Shown: positions 1 to 10,053 of the stretch, piece by piece | How positions within the stretch are numbered: position 1 is the stretch's first letter | Layout: each line of letters starts with the position of its first letter | From: Methylococcaceae bacterium | GTDB lineage: Bacteria; Pseudomonadota; Gammaproteobacteria; Methylococcales; Methylomonadaceae | NCBI GenBank assembly: GCA_947506155.1 | Contig: CANNNV010000004.1 | Span: 1 to 46,040 of the forward strand | DNA length: 46,040 bases | Direction: 5' to 3' | Notes under the pieces: model-generated | The model's input: only the letters and a program-made list of their open reading frames with translations | What the model was told of the DNA's origin: nothing | Databases searched by the model: none | Translations under genes and position numbers: made by a program

Positions 1-265
1 AAGATTGGTTCTGTTTGTTGAGAAAACAACGCAGAAATACCAATTTTCAATTTCAAATATCATTTTTTTAGATGTAAAGCCTAAAATTTCAGGCATAAAA
101 TCATCGCTGGGTTATGGTGTTTTTTATATTGGCCACGAAAAACACTACATGTGGTATTTTTAATAATTGTCAACCACTAGAAAAATGAGCGAACGATGAG
201 TGTATGTATTCATAAGTTATATTTTTACATACATTTGAATACATTAAAATCTACTTAGTAGCACC
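1..265. other. Non-coding left edge, downstream of hemY
   Basis: No convincing gene is visible in this AT-rich stretch. It lies beyond the hemY stop, so it may hold the 3' end of the hem transcript. Two weak inverted repeats can be seen. One is GCCT/AGGC around 80-95. The other is a near-palindrome at 138-161, with A5 and T5 ends and one internal mismatch, which could act as a weak bidirectional terminator. Neither is strong enough to call on its own. Confidence 0.4.
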
Positions 266-1495
266 TCAAAATAGCGAGTCAATTCCACTAACAATCGCGC
301 TAGATGCAACTTCCAGCCCTTGCTTATAACATTCGTTGGCTTTGTCTTTGTCGCCTTGGATAAACAACAAATCACCCAAGAGTTGATAAGCCGAAACAGT
401 AGGCTCTATTGAAATACTTTTATTCAAGTAAGTTTCGGCTTTTTGGTTCTCACCGCATCTCACGCTTAACTTGCCCAGCACCGTCAAAAATATCGCATCC
501 CGAGGATGCATAGGCAACCATTGTTCAGCGGTCTCAAGCTGCCTTGCCACATCTAACGACTGTACATTACCAAATAATACCACCAGGGTTTGATCCCAGG
601 TGGTCGACAAAGCTCTGGACAAAACACCTTCAATCTTTGCGCCCGCTTCAGCCTCTATCATGGCGGCGAAATAAATCGCCGAAACGCCTTTCATATTCCT
701 TATGTAATCAGGAATTTCGGACCATAGCGCTTCAATTTCATTAACATTGCCTCGGCCTGCCGCCTGTTTTAACAATTTACTAAAAACTTCGGTCTCTAGC
801 AGCTTTATCTCAGTTTCCATCAGCACTTTATGAGTATTTAAAGATGGAATCAATTTTCGGATGCCTTCCCAATCACCGGCCTGTTGATAAGCTTGGTGTA
901 ATAATTTCAACACACTGGCATGAGTCGGATCTATCGACTGCAAACGGGTCAGCGTTTCCAGCGCTTGTTCAAACTGTTTTTCAGATAAATGCAATTCGGC
1001 CTGAGTCAAGCCTATGGCCACGTCGGAACCTGGAGCCTGGACTGCGGCCTGTTTTAAATATTCATCCCGTTTATCAAATGCACCACGAGATTGCGCCGCT
1101 CTTGCGGCAGTTAAATAATGGATCAACGGAGCGCCACTGTGCGAGGCATGTTTAATCAATACCTTTTCGGCTTTTTCCCAGTTACCTTCCGCAGAATCGA
1201 CTAAGCCAGCAATCAGGGCTTCCTGAGAACGGTTAAATTTGATGCTTTTGCCACGATTTTTGATTTTTCCCGGCAACCTAAGTAGCCAACCCAAGCCTCT
1301 GAAAAGGATATAAAACACAAAAAAACCCATGATCAAACTAACCGCAAAAACGATCAATGAGGTTTCTAAGGACCAATGTCCGATGCCAATCAGCACATAA
1401 CCAGGGTTTTCAAATCCCCCCAGCCATTTATTAGCTAAAAATGCGGCAATAAGTGCAACCAGCAGCGAACCTAAGAAATACATTATATTTTTCAT
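266..1495 (-). CDS. hemY: HemY-like inner-membrane protein of the haem operon
   Basis: HemY is a membrane-anchored TPR-type protein coded with the haem genes in gammaproteobacteria. It is not the protoporphyrinogen oxidase also called HemY in Gram-positives. From the chosen ATG the protein is 409 residues, close to the E. coli length of about 398. It starts with two transmembrane helices (about residues 5-22 and 42-68) separated by a short loop, then a basic stretch and a long helical TPR-like region with the repeat pattern around ALETLTRLQSIDPTHASVLK and the C-terminal LLGDLLFIQGDKDKANECYK. An in-frame ATG 44 codons upstream lies inside hemX and precedes the first membrane helix, so I rejected it. 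The chosen ATG has AGGG at a suitable spacing and follows hemX by 16 bases. Last gene of hemC-hemD-hemX-hemY. Its precise biochemical role is unsettled in the family. Confidence 0.88.
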   Translation of the reverse strand: MKNIMYFLGSLLVALIAAFLANKWLGGFENPGYVLIGIGHWSLETSLIVFAVSLIMGFFVFYILFRGLGWLLRLPGKIKNRGKSIKFNRSQEALIAGLVDSAEGNWEKAEKVLIKHASHSGAPLIHYLTAARAAQSRGAFDKRDEYLKQAAVQAPGSDVAIGLTQAELHLSEKQFEQALETLTRLQSIDPTHASVLKLLHQAYQQAGDWEGIRKLIPSLNTHKVLMETEIKLLETEVFSKLLKQAAGRGNVNEIEALWSEIPDYIRNMKGVSAIYFAAMIEAEAGAKIEGVLSRALSTTWDQTLVVLFGNVQSLDVARQLETAEQWLPMHPRDAIFLTVLGKLSVRCGENQKAETYLNKSISIEPTVSAYQLLGDLLFIQGDKDKANECYKQGLEVASSAIVSGIDSLF

Positions 1496-1511
1496 ATATA
1501 TATGCCCTAGA

Positions 1512-2717
1512 TTATTGTGCGGCAGGTGCAGCGTCAACCGGTTCGACACTTCCACTCTCTTTAACAGGTGGTGCAGCTTCCACTTGGGCTGGCTTAGCTT
1601 TCTCAGCAGGCAGCATGGCTTTATCAACTTCCAGCCTTAGCTTGGTAATATCCCTAAGCATTTTCAGTGACAAACTGATATCGGGAAAATGGCTGCGGAG
1701 TTTTATCGCCGTAAATCGTTCCAGTTCGTTAATAAAACGACTGGTTTCGGAGTTCTGAGCAAAGTTTTTTTCCAGCCATTTTTTTGCATCGACCAGACTG
1801 ATTTGATAAAGCTGTTCATTTTGCTGAACCAAGGCGATTTTGACCATTTCCAGTTTTACGCTTAACTGCTCACGAATAAACTGGGCCTCTTCCGGCGTTA
1901 AAATTTCCTTGATCTGATGCTCAGTATGCCTAATCGTTACCATCTGTCCCAGTTGATCAAGTAAGGCGTGAACGTCCTTATCCGAAGACTCTTGAGTTAC
2001 AGGCTGCGGCGTCAAAGCCTTTCCGGTATAAGGTAAAAATAAAGTCAATCTGTCAATCTGATCTTGCAGCGATTGAATCGACGCATACATGCCAACAATA
2101 TCGGCCACTGCAACATTTTGAATCGCGGTAATATCCTTGGCAATTTGCTCGCGTATTTTGAACGCCCCAGCATCACCGCTTTCTCTAAGACGCTGATCCG
2201 CTGCTTCCAGGGCTTCACGGGTGGTATTAACATCGCCTATTAAATACAGACGCTGATTCGCTATGCTTAACAGGTATTCGGCATCGGCAATTAACCAGTC
2301 GCCACGGGTCTTACCCAGTTGACGCTGCACCTGTTGAATTGCAGCATTTAATTCATTCCGGGTACCATCTAATTTTTCGCTATGTAGCTGGGAAAAATCA
2401 GCCAGAGTTTTAGTAAAATGAGCATCTTTTCCAGCCACATTGGCTTCGACAGTTGCCAGTTGAGATTGAATCGCGGCAAGCTGCGCCTGATAACCGCTGA
2501 TCTGTTTTGACAACTCGATCAACTGCATATCACCTTTATTTACTTCTCCCCCCAAATCAGCCTGCTGGGTTCGTAATTCGTGAAATAAATAGTAGCCCGC
2601 ACCGGCCACACTGATGATAATAAGCAACATGATGACACCCAACCAGAGTCCGCTACGCGACCTGTGAACCTTGTTATTGTCACTCTGCTGTTCTTGTTTT
2701 TCAATCAACTCGGCCAC
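1512..2717 (-). CDS. hemX: HemX, membrane protein of the haem operon
   Basis: This is a 401-residue HemX of the gammaproteobacterial type, often mislabelled as uroporphyrin-III methyltransferase. A polar N-terminus of about 23 residues is followed by one transmembrane helix (about 24-46, LWLGVIMLLIIISVAGAGYY). A long coiled-coil segment comes next, with repeated Q, A, L and E (about 60-140). The helical HemX domain then follows, ending in a low-complexity Pro/Ala/Glu tail. The topology suggests a periplasmic domain held by an N-terminal anchor. Translation starts at GTG directly after the hemD stop, so the two are probably coupled. Function is poorly known; a scaffolding role for haem enzymes has been suggested for the family. 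Identification rests on domain order, length and position between hemD and hemY. Confidence 0.88.
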   Translation of the reverse strand: MAELIEKQEQQSDNNKVHRSRSGLWLGVIMLLIIISVAGAGYYLFHELRTQQADLGGEVNKGDMQLIELSKQISGYQAQLAAIQSQLATVEANVAGKDAHFTKTLADFSQLHSEKLDGTRNELNAAIQQVQRQLGKTRGDWLIADAEYLLSIANQRLYLIGDVNTTREALEAADQRLRESGDAGAFKIREQIAKDITAIQNVAVADIVGMYASIQSLQDQIDRLTLFLPYTGKALTPQPVTQESSDKDVHALLDQLGQMVTIRHTEHQIKEILTPEEAQFIREQLSVKLEMVKIALVQQNEQLYQISLVDAKKWLEKNFAQNSETSRFINELERFTAIKLRSHFPDISLSLKMLRDITKLRLEVDKAMLPAEKAKPAQVEAAPPVKESGSVEPVDAAPAAQ

Positions 2718-2718
2718 G

Positions 2719-3501
2719 CTATTCCCCTGTCACACATGTTATTACTGTCTTGAGAATTGCCGCATCGGTAGGACTCTCCGTCACAACAATTCGATTAAAG
2801 CCCATATCGGCGGCTATACACCTAATTCTATCGCTAACTACCACTAGGGGTATTAAGATCAATAGCCTATTGTTTTTATCACCCAGCATCAAGCTCAGAT
2901 TTTGTAAGGCTTCAGCACTGGTCACGGTAATGACATCTAGCCGGTGTTGGCTAAGCAAGTTGACCACTAGCGAGTTATCAATACAGGGAACTGTTCTTTG
3001 ATAGACTTCCAGATAATTAACGATTGCGCCTCTGCTGCGTAGCGTAGTTGCCAGCTGCTCGCGTCCGCCTACTCCGCGAATTATCAAAAACTTTTGTCCC
3101 TCAACGTGCTGTAGCTCGGGCATTGCCAGCAACGCCTCACTGTTATAACCGTTGTCAGGCACCAAATTGACCGGTAAGCCTGCCATTTTCATAGCGTACT
3201 TTGTTGCCTGACCCACGGCGACAAATCCGCCCCGCCCCGCCTTTTTCAAATGCGCTATTTTGCCACTATTCGCCTTTAGCGCAAAATTTACTGCATTGGC
3301 ACTGATAAAAATAACCCATTGGTATTCGTCCAAACTTTCCAGTGCAGCTGCTATCGCATCGGAATCATCTCTGGCAACAATCTCCAGCGTTGGAAAACGC
3401 ACGGCTATGCCACCTTGCTCTTCAATTAAACTGCTCAAATTTTCCGCCTGATGCTCAGGTCGCGTCACTAAAACATGGACGCTCTGTATAGACTTATTCA
3501 A
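2719..3501 (-). CDS. hemD: Uroporphyrinogen-III synthase
   Basis: HemD closes and isomerises hydroxymethylbilane (the HemC product) to uroporphyrinogen III in the cytoplasm. The family N-terminus [24 protein letters not shown] is present. The rest keeps the sparse HemD pattern: a mid-region [24 protein letters not shown], and a second-half [11 protein letters not shown] followed by [14 protein letters not shown] chose a TTG start giving 260 residues, normal for the family, overlapping hemC by 8 bases. An ATG 18 codons further upstream (3555) would add residues unlike any HemD and overlap hemC by 62 bases. No clear ribosome-binding site precedes the TTG, which fits translational coupling to hemC. 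The sequence is poorly conserved in this family, so context contributes to the call. Confidence 0.87.
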   Translation of the reverse strand: MNKSIQSVHVLVTRPEHQAENLSSLIEEQGGIAVRFPTLEIVARDDSDAIAAALESLDEYQWVIFISANAVNFALKANSGKIAHLKKAGRGGFVAVGQATKYAMKMAGLPVNLVPDNGYNSEALLAMPELQHVEGQKFLIIRGVGGREQLATTLRSRGAIVNYLEVYQRTVPCIDNSLVVNLLSQHRLDVITVTSAEALQNLSLMLGDKNNRLLILIPLVVVSDRIRCIAADMGFNRIVVTESPTDAAILKTVITCVTGE

Positions 3502-4438
3502 GCAGCAGTGCTTGCAAAATTTTATCTGCACCCTGAGCCAATAAATCTTCGGCAATCATTGTTCCGATAGCTTCAGCGCTGTCTTGAGCGCCTGTCCGTT
3601 CAGCCCTATAAATCACCTTACCATCAGGACTACCAACCAAGCCGCGCATAAATAACTGCGCTCCCAGCAATTGTGCAAAACCCGCGATCGGCACTTGGCA
3701 GCCACCATTCAAACGCGCATTCATGGCTCTTTCTGCACTTACACAAACACCGGTTTCACTATCGTGCAACACGCTCAGCATTGCATTAATTTCCGAATCG
3801 TCCAGCCGACATTCGATACCGATAGCGCCTTGACCTATTGCTGGCAAACTGACAGCAGGAGCTAGGCATTGAGTAATGCGCTCAGCCATGCCCAATCGCT
3901 TTAAACCTGCTGTAGCCAAAATAATCGCATCGTATTCTCCGGCATCAAGCTTGGACAAGCGAGTATTAACATTACCTCTTAACGACAATATTTCAGCATC
4001 AGGATAAAGCGCCTTAATTTGGCATTGTCTGCGTAAACTGGAGGTGCCGATTCTGGCATTCGTCGGCAGTTCCTGTAAGCTTGAATAATCCCTGGAAACA
4101 AAAGCGTCTGTAGGATCTTCTCGATTTAGTATAGCGGCCAAATGCAGACCGACCGGAAACTCCACTGGCACATCCTTCATTGAATGCACGGCAATATCGG
4201 CTAAACCTTCCAGCATGCCTTGCTCCAGTTCTTTGACAAATAAACCTTTGCCGCCGATCTTGGCCAAAGGCGCGTCAAGTATCCTGTCACCTTGCGTGGT
4301 CATTTTGACCAACTCTGTTTTGCACCCCGGAAACGCCTGTTCCAACCGCGCTGCAACATGCTCTGCCTGCCACAGCGCCAAAGGACTCCGGCGCGTTGCA
4401 ATACGAATAATTTTCTTAGCCAAAACAACACACCTCAT
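3494..4438 (-). CDS. hemC: Porphobilinogen deaminase (hydroxymethylbilane synthase)
   Basis: HemC polymerises four porphobilinogens into hydroxymethylbilane. Clear family landmarks are [27 protein letters not shown] with the catalytic Asp (residue 89), [19 protein letters not shown], and [13 protein letters not shown], whose Cys247 binds the dipyrromethane cofactor. First gene of the hemCDXY operon, divergent from argH. The start is debatable. The ATG given here has no obvious ribosome-binding site, and a GAGG lies just inside it. A TTG five codons later (4423) has that GAGG at 9-base spacing and would give [15 protein letters not shown], aligning from residue 1 with the E. coli protein and placing the catalytic Asp and Cys at 84 and 242. 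The true start may therefore be 4423. Confidence 0.95.
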   Translation of the reverse strand: MRCVVLAKKIIRIATRRSPLALWQAEHVAARLEQAFPGCKTELVKMTTQGDRILDAPLAKIGGKGLFVKELEQGMLEGLADIAVHSMKDVPVEFPVGLHLAAILNREDPTDAFVSRDYSSLQELPTNARIGTSSLRRQCQIKALYPDAEILSLRGNVNTRLSKLDAGEYDAIILATAGLKRLGMAERITQCLAPAVSLPAIGQGAIGIECRLDDSEINAMLSVLHDSETGVCVSAERAMNARLNGGCQVPIAGFAQLLGAQLFMRGLVGSPDGKVIYRAERTGAQDSAEAIGTMIAEDLLAQGADKILQALLLE

Positions 4439-4507
4439 TATTCAACAACAAATAAACTTATTGTAACCTGTCTAAGACAATATCCGGCTCTGTTATTCAC
4501 CACGAAG

Positions 4508-4523
4508 ACACGAAGTTTCGTGT
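4508..4523. repeat. Perfect 16-bp palindrome between hemC and argH
   Basis: ACACGAAGTTTCGTGT reads the same on both strands and sits in the divergent hemC/argH gap. The left arm is preceded by a further CACGAAGA copy, giving a short direct repeat. It could be an operator for the divergent pair or a piece of a dispersed repeat; the sequence alone does not decide. Confidence 0.4.
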
Positions 4524-4574
4524 ACAGGATGATTAACTTTTAGGTTTTTTTGTTGCGTCATTATCAGTTAGAAC

Positions 4575-4604
4575 TTACCGGAGCGTAAGCTTTAGTTGTA
4601 TAAT
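4575..4604 (+). promoter_or_regulatory. Candidate sigma-70 promoter of argH-cyaA
   Basis: A perfect -10 hexamer TATAAT lies at 4599-4604, with a weak -35 (TTACCG, 4575-4580) 18 bases upstream. The start of transcription would be near 4611, leaving a leader of about 28 bases before the argH ATG. The -35 matches the consensus poorly, so only the -10 is persuasive. Confidence 0.42.
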
Positions 4605-4638
4605 TTAACGCTTTTCAGTTCATCTAAATAAAGCCACC

Positions 4639-6033
4639 ATGAGCAACGTTAACTCCGACAAACTTTCCAGCGCCCGCTTTACCCAGGCAACAGATGCCTT
4701 TGTCGAGATATTTACCGCTTCAGTCAATTTTGATCAGCGCATGGCCAGCCAGGATATTGACGGCTCTATCGCCCATGCCAAAATGCTAGCATCTTGCGGC
4801 ATCCTGACCGAACTGGAACGTGATGATATTATCAGCGGACTTAACCAAATCAGCCAGGAAATCAGTAACGGTGAATTTGTCTGGTCGATACAGCAAGAAG
4901 ATGTGCATATGAACATCGAAGCACGGTTAACTGACTTGATTGGTATAGCCGGAAAAAAACTGCATACCGGACGCTCGCGCAATGATCAGGTGGCAACCGA
5001 CATTCGTCTTTATCTGCGCAGTGAAATCAAACAGATTTCCAGCCAACTTACCCGTTTGCAAACCGCTATTCTGGATTTGGCCGAGCAGCATAGTGATACC
5101 ATTATGCCGGGCTTTACGCATTTACAAGTCGCCCAACCTATCACCTTCGGTCATCACCTGATGGCTTGGTTCGAGATGCTTAAGAGAGATCAGGAAAGAC
5201 TTCAAGATTGCTGCAAGCGCGTCAACATTATGCCGCTGGGCTCTGCTGCACTGGCTGGAACCAGTTACCCGATAGACCGCCAGATGACCTCGGATTTATT
5301 AGGTTTTAGCCGACCTTCAGCAAACTCGCTAGATTCAGTCAGTGACCGGGATTTTGCCATTGAATTTACCGCTGCCGGCAGTTTGATCATGATGCATTTA
5401 TCTCGTTTTTCTGAAGAATTAATCTTGTGGTCCAGTGCTCAATTTGACTTTATCGACATGCCCGATGCATTTTGCACCGGTTCCTCTATCATGCCGCAAA
5501 AGAAAAACCCCGATGTGCCTGAATTGGTGCGCGGTAAATCAGGCCGGGTAACTGGTCATCTGGTTGCACTGCTGATGCTAATGAAAAGCCAACCACTGGC
5601 TTACAACAAAGACAATCAGGAAGATAAAGAACCGCTGTTCGATACGGCAGACACTTTAATTAATTGCTTGCGTGCTTACGCCGACATGGTTCCTCATCTG
5701 GTCGCCAAAAAAGCCAATATGTACAATTCTGCCAAACGTGGCTTTGCAACAGCGACCGACCTTGCCGATTACCTGGTACGCAAAGGTATGGCGTTTCGTG
5801 ATGCGCATGAAGCGGTGGGACTGGCCGTGCGCCTGGGAGTAGAAAGTCAGCGGGATTTATCCGAACTGCCGCTAGCAGAACTACAGAATTTTTCGATGCT
5901 AATTACTGAAGATGTGTTTGACTATTTAACCCTGGAAGGCTCGGTTGCGGCTCGAAAACACATAGGTGGTACCGCGCCTGAAACAGTCAGGCTCGCGATA
6001 CAAACAGCACGAAAAGCGCTGATACCGATGTAG
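4639..6033 (+). CDS. argH: Argininosuccinate lyase
   Basis: ArgH cleaves argininosuccinate to arginine and fumarate, the last step of arginine synthesis. The 464-residue protein carries the fumarase/aspartase superfamily signature [12 protein letters not shown] (about residues 282-293), whose serine is the catalytic one. It also has the family blocks [38 protein letters not shown] and [12 protein letters not shown]. Length matches E. coli ArgH (457). The start codon gives a normal N-terminus, although no strong ribosome-binding site is seen. It is followed after only 4 bases by cyaA, so the two are probably cotranscribed. The hem/argH/cyaA neighbourhood is recurrent in gammaproteobacteria. 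Confidence 0.97.
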   Translation: MSNVNSDKLSSARFTQATDAFVEIFTASVNFDQRMASQDIDGSIAHAKMLASCGILTELERDDIISGLNQISQEISNGEFVWSIQQEDVHMNIEARLTDLIGIAGKKLHTGRSRNDQVATDIRLYLRSEIKQISSQLTRLQTAILDLAEQHSDTIMPGFTHLQVAQPITFGHHLMAWFEMLKRDQERLQDCCKRVNIMPLGSAALAGTSYPIDRQMTSDLLGFSRPSANSLDSVSDRDFAIEFTAAGSLIMMHLSRFSEELILWSSAQFDFIDMPDAFCTGSSIMPQKKNPDVPELVRGKSGRVTGHLVALLMLMKSQPLAYNKDNQEDKEPLFDTADTLINCLRAYADMVPHLVAKKANMYNSAKRGFATATDLADYLVRKGMAFRDAHEAVGLAVRLGVESQRDLSELPLAELQNFSMLITEDVFDYLTLEGSVAARKHIGGTAPETVRLAIQTARKALIPM

Positions 6034-6037
6034 AAAT

Positions 6038-8845
6038 ATGATTAAACCCCAGCAAGAGCCTATCATCCATTTAGGCTCACCCGGCGAAGAGATCAGCATA
6101 CAGGATCTGCAAACCATAAAACTACGCTTTAAACAGCTAAATCAACTGCGTGAGCAGCGCATTCAAGAATTTTTGCAGCCTCGCCAACACATATTCCTGG
6201 ATTTATTGCCTTTACTTTTTCATGGCAACTTCCCGATGTTACCGGGGTTTATTTCCTTGACCACACCCGCCGGCATATTTAAATACACACCCAGTTTGCG
6301 AACCATTAATGCCGCACGAAAACTGGCAAAAAACTTTAACTATACCCACACTTCGCCGCACATCCATCCCATTGAAGGCTTATTTTTAATGGGTAGCGTT
6401 GGCAGTATTGCCTTTTCCAAAACCAGTGATATGGATATTTGGCTATGTTATCAATCCGATTTACTGTCCGAGGCCATTGCCGAGCTGCAAAAAAAAGCCT
6501 CAGCTATTGAATTATGGGGCGCATCGCTAGGACTGGAAGTGCATTTTTTCCTAATGGATAGCAAGCAATTTCGACTCGGCCAAAATGCGCCGATTTCTAC
6601 AGAAAGCAGCGGACAAACCCAGCATTATCTGCTACTCGAAGAATTCTATCGGACAGCCATTTATATTGCCGGTAAAAGTCCTGCCTGGTGGCTGGTTCCC
6701 CCCCATGAAGAACATAATTACACTCGCTATATCAAACATCTAATAGATAACCTGTTCATCCCCGAACAGGAATTAATTGATTTCGGTGGCTTCGATGCGG
6801 TTCCCGCTGAAGAATTTATCAGCGCAACCCTTTGGCACCTTTATAAATCGCTACACGCGCCACACAAGTCCTTATTAAAATTGTTATTGATGGAATGCTA
6901 TGCCAGCGAATATCCCAAGACTCAATGGCTATGTCAGGACATAAAAACAGCTATTTATCAGGGTAAATCTTTAATTATTGATCTCGACCCTTATTTTCTC
7001 ATTTACCAAAAAGTTGAAAAATACCTGCAAGCAAGCCACAGTCATGAACGCTTAGCCTTGGCTCGCCAAAGCTTTTATTTAAAAGTAATGGGTTCATCCG
7101 AGCGTACTATGGATACCAAGACCCGAGCCATCCGGGAAAAATATATGCACACTATTGCTAAAACTTGGGATTGGCCGAAATCAACGCTTGATCAGCTTAA
7201 CCATCTGCGATTTTGGAACATCCAAAAAGCCACTTCAGAACACACAGTTATCAGACAGGAACTATCCTATTCTTACAGTAAAATCATAGGGTTCGCTAGA
7301 GACCATCTGATTTTACACCAGAAGGACAATGATGATCTTACTTTGATCGGTCGTAAACTCCATTCATTTTTGGATAAAAAGCCGGAGAAAATTGACATCA
7401 TTACCACGCGTTCAGAAGTTCACTCAAAAGAAAACCATTTATCTATCGTAGAAAACCACTTTCCAAAGGGTAACGATGGATGGGCCTTGTATCTGAGAAA
7501 CGTAGCACTGAATACTCATGCGGATGTTGAACCTATACAAAAATGTCGGCATTTAATCGACCTTCTTTGCTGGCTGGTTATCAACGGACTTTATCACAAA
7601 CAACTCCAACTGCTGTTCAGCTCAAATTCGCTCAAAATATCTAATGACGCCTTGTCTTCCACTCTGATGCAAATCAATCTTTTCTTAACCAGAAACTTTG
7701 ATTACGATCCTCCGCTAACCGCCTACAAAACCATCAACACTCCCCTCAGCGCCTTAATTATTATCAATATGGGTGAGGTTGATAGCGACGAACTCTGTGT
7801 TATAAGTGATCGCTCAGACCCACTCAGTTATGGTAAAAGCCGCCAGTGTTTTATCCAGACTATAAACCGGATATCGCTGTCCAGTTGGGGTGAAATCACC
7901 ACTAGCCAGTATGAAGGTATAACTGGGTTATTTAATTGTTTAGCCGACATTATTAATAATAGTAAAAAACCGCTCTCGCTTAACAACCTCAAACTTGTTT
8001 GTCACACGCCAACGCGTGCCACAGGCATTACTCTTCGGCTTAAGCAATTATTTAACACCTTAATTGAGCTTTATCCCGAACAACAGACTAATCATCTGCC
8101 CTGTTATATCTTGCCCGGTGGAACCTCGTTTTATATCTTCCAAGGTAAAAATAAAATTCTAAGCTACCAAGAACTGGCGACAGAAAAACGGTTATTACAA
8201 GAATTAGCTAGACCTCAGGAGCAATTTCGTACAGTTCATTTTGAACCGTCTGTCCTCGCCAATACGCCGATTCATTTGATTTACTCTCTAAATAAACCCC
8301 AGGTCATTCAGCTTTTTTATTATGAAAGCAACGTAAACATCAGTATCTATATTATTGATGAAAAAGGAAGTTTGTATATTCAGCAACATAACAAATCTAA
8401 CCCTGTTCATCTGCTAAGCCACTACGTTGTTTTTTTAGAATCCATCCTCAATCGTAATCTTTTTGAGAGGGTTTTAACCATTGAATATCACGAAATCAGA
8501 AAAAATTCTGCCGGCATTTTTTCTCATCATCCAACACGGATTAAAGCCAGTTCATCAAGTAGCGACTTAACTCTCCGCATCACCGGCGAAGCCCATGCTA
8601 ACGGGATCATCTATACGATTTACTGTAATGAACAAGAATTTTCTTCGCTGGATCATGGCAACCGGGTCTTTGATGTAGTCTATCAACACATACTTCAGTT
8701 TCGAAATAGTACAATCGATTATCCCATTCATATCACTGATATAGACTTGCCGCTTTCAGCACTCCGCATCGACAATTTCGAGCAGCTACAAACTATCCAC
8801 TATTTAAATTACAAACAAAAAATAGAAGAAAAATTTAATATTTGA
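6038..8845 (+). CDS. cyaA: Class I adenylate cyclase
   Basis: CyaA makes cAMP from ATP for CRP-type regulators. The protein is 935 residues, longer than E. coli CyaA (848). The class I catalytic segment is at about 114-138: LFLMGSVGSIAFSKTSDMDIW, with the two metal-binding aspartates at 131 and 133, matching the SSDLDIW motif of enterobacterial enzymes. Other family blocks are YTHTSPHIHPIEGLF, the AIYIAGKSPAWWLVPP segment, and GSSERTMDTKTRAIREKY. The C-terminal half is divergent. Cytoplasmic or membrane-associated. The start codon has no clear ribosome-binding site and lies 4 bases after the argH stop, suggesting translational coupling. No CRP gene is in the window. Confidence 0.94.
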   Translation: MIKPQQEPIIHLGSPGEEISIQDLQTIKLRFKQLNQLREQRIQEFLQPRQHIFLDLLPLLFHGNFPMLPGFISLTTPAGIFKYTPSLRTINAARKLAKNFNYTHTSPHIHPIEGLFLMGSVGSIAFSKTSDMDIWLCYQSDLLSEAIAELQKKASAIELWGASLGLEVHFFLMDSKQFRLGQNAPISTESSGQTQHYLLLEEFYRTAIYIAGKSPAWWLVPPHEEHNYTRYIKHLIDNLFIPEQELIDFGGFDAVPAEEFISATLWHLYKSLHAPHKSLLKLLLMECYASEYPKTQWLCQDIKTAIYQGKSLIIDLDPYFLIYQKVEKYLQASHSHERLALARQSFYLKVMGSSERTMDTKTRAIREKYMHTIAKTWDWPKSTLDQLNHLRFWNIQKATSEHTVIRQELSYSYSKIIGFARDHLILHQKDNDDLTLIGRKLHSFLDKKPEKIDIITTRSEVHSKENHLSIVENHFPKGNDGWALYLRNVALNTHADVEPIQKCRHLIDLLCWLVINGLYHKQLQLLFSSNSLKISNDALSSTLMQINLFLTRNFDYDPPLTAYKTINTPLSALIIINMGEVDSDELCVISDRSDPLSYGKSRQCFIQTINRISLSSWGEITTSQYEGITGLFNCLADIINNSKKPLSLNNLKLVCHTPTRATGITLRLKQLFNTLIELYPEQQTNHLPCYILPGGTSFYIFQGKNKILSYQELATEKRLLQELARPQEQFRTVHFEPSVLANTPIHLIYSLNKPQVIQLFYYESNVNISIYIIDEKGSLYIQQHNKSNPVHLLSHYVVFLESILNRNLFERVLTIEYHEIRKNSAGIFSHHPTRIKASSSSSDLTLRITGEAHANGIIYTIYCNEQEFSSLDHGNRVFDVVYQHILQFRNSTIDYPIHITDIDLPLSALRIDNFEQLQTIHYLNYKQKIEEKFNI

Positions 8846-9039
8846 TATGACGTAGCAACACCTTACAAGATCATCACCACGAGGGTAGTTTTCAAAATCC
8901 TTGCAGAGCGAAATCGCTACTTACGATTCCAGGTCAATAGACTAAGCACCTTACAATTTGATACAATCAACCCTATTCACGGGAGCCTTAGGGTTATCCG
9001 TTTTTGTAAGCTTTTATTTCATCATTCTGGAGAATATTT
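8846..9039. other. Intergenic region before gap
   Basis: There is no gene here. A 13-base inverted repeat, TTGATACAATCAA, lies near 8968. It resembles an FNR site but has a 3-base instead of a 4-base spacer, so I do not call it one. The promoter of gap-pyk must lie here, since the gap start has a good GGAG ribosome-binding site and no upstream gene close enough to read through obviously. Confidence 0.4.
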
Positions 9040-10053
9040 ATGCCAATTAAAGTAGCAATCAATGGTTATGGTCGTATTGGACGTAATATCGTCCGCGCAT
9101 TATATGAGTCAGGCCGTACCAATGAAATTCAAATTGTTGCTATCAATGATTTAGGAGATGCTGCAACGAATGCCCACCTGACTCAATATGATTCAGTGCA
9201 TGGAAAATTTCCTTTCGAAGTCAGTGTTGATGGCGATTACATCGTTATCAACGGCGATAAAATCAAAGTTTTCTCAGAAAGAGACCCTTCAAAACTGCCA
9301 TGGGCAGAACTGGGCATTGAAGTGGTTCATGAATGTACTGGTTTATTTGCCAGCAAAGCCAAAGCCTCCGCGCATATTACTGCCGGCGCAAAAAAAGTAG
9401 TTATTTCCTCACCAGGCGGCAACGATGTTGATGCAACCATTGTTTATGGCGTAAATCACGAAACCCTGAAAGCATCTGACACCGTTATTTCCAATGCCTC
9501 ATGCACAACCAACTGCTTAGCTCCATTAGTTAAACCTTTGCTAGACACCATCGGTGTAGTTCATGGTTTAATGACCACCATTCATTCTTACACCAACGAC
9601 CAGGTTCTGACTGACGTTTATCACAGTGATTTACATCGCGCACGTTCAGCCACACAATCAATGATTCCTACAAAAACCGGTGCTGCTGCCGCTGTGGGTC
9701 TGGTGTTGCCTGAACTGGTTGGTAAAATGGATGGTTTCGCGATGCGCGTACCTACGATTAACGTTTCTGTTGTTGATTTAACTTTCCAAGCCGGTAGAAA
9801 TACCACTAAAGAAGAAGTTGACCAAATTCTGAAAACTGCTTCGGAAGGCTCATTAAAAGGCATACTGAACTTTAACACCTTGCCGTTGGTTTCAATTGAT
9901 TTTAATCATAACCCTGCGTCATCAATTTATGACTCAGCCTTGACCAAAGTCATGAATGGCAACCTAGTAAAAGTTTTATCCTGGTATGACAACGAATGGG
10001 GTTTCTCAAACCGTATGTTGGATACCACCATTGCCTTAGTTAACGCAAAATAA
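9040..10053 (+). CDS. gap: Type I glyceraldehyde-3-phosphate dehydrogenase
   Basis: The enzyme interconverts glyceraldehyde-3-phosphate and 1,3-bisphosphoglycerate with NAD(P), in glycolysis or gluconeogenesis. The 337-residue protein has the Rossmann motif [14 protein letters not shown] (8-21), the catalytic signature ASCTTNCL with Cys155, the partner His182 in [10 protein letters not shown], and the C-terminal [12 protein letters not shown]. All key residues are present. The start has GGAG eight bases upstream. Its stop codon overlaps the pyk start by one base, so gap and pyk form a coupled two-gene unit. Residues INDLGD after the second beta strand are compatible with NAD use, but cofactor choice cannot be settled by eye. 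Confidence 0.96.
   Translation: MPIKVAINGYGRIGRNIVRALYESGRTNEIQIVAINDLGDAATNAHLTQYDSVHGKFPFEVSVDGDYIVINGDKIKVFSERDPSKLPWAELGIEVVHECTGLFASKAKASAHITAGAKKVVISSPGGNDVDATIVYGVNHETLKASDTVISNASCTTNCLAPLVKPLLDTIGVVHGLMTTIHSYTNDQVLTDVYHSDLHRARSATQSMIPTKTGAAAAVGLVLPELVGKMDGFAMRVPTINVSVVDLTFQAGRNTTKEEVDQILKTASEGSLKGILNFNTLPLVSIDFNHNPASSIYDSALTKVMNGNLVKVLSWYDNEWGFSNRMLDTTIALVNAK

Noticed and set aside
138-161. Near-palindrome as hemY terminator
   Set aside because: No loop and an internal mismatch; it could fold but is not a credible intrinsic terminator on its own.
266-1627. Longer hemY start overlapping hemX
   Set aside because: The extra 44 residues precede the membrane anchor, overlap hemX by over 100 bases and do not fit the family length.
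8960-8985. FNR-like site TTGATACAATCAA before gap
   Set aside because: FNR sites need a 4-base spacer between TTGAT and ATCAA; this has 3 and lies before glycolytic genes, so it is probably chance.
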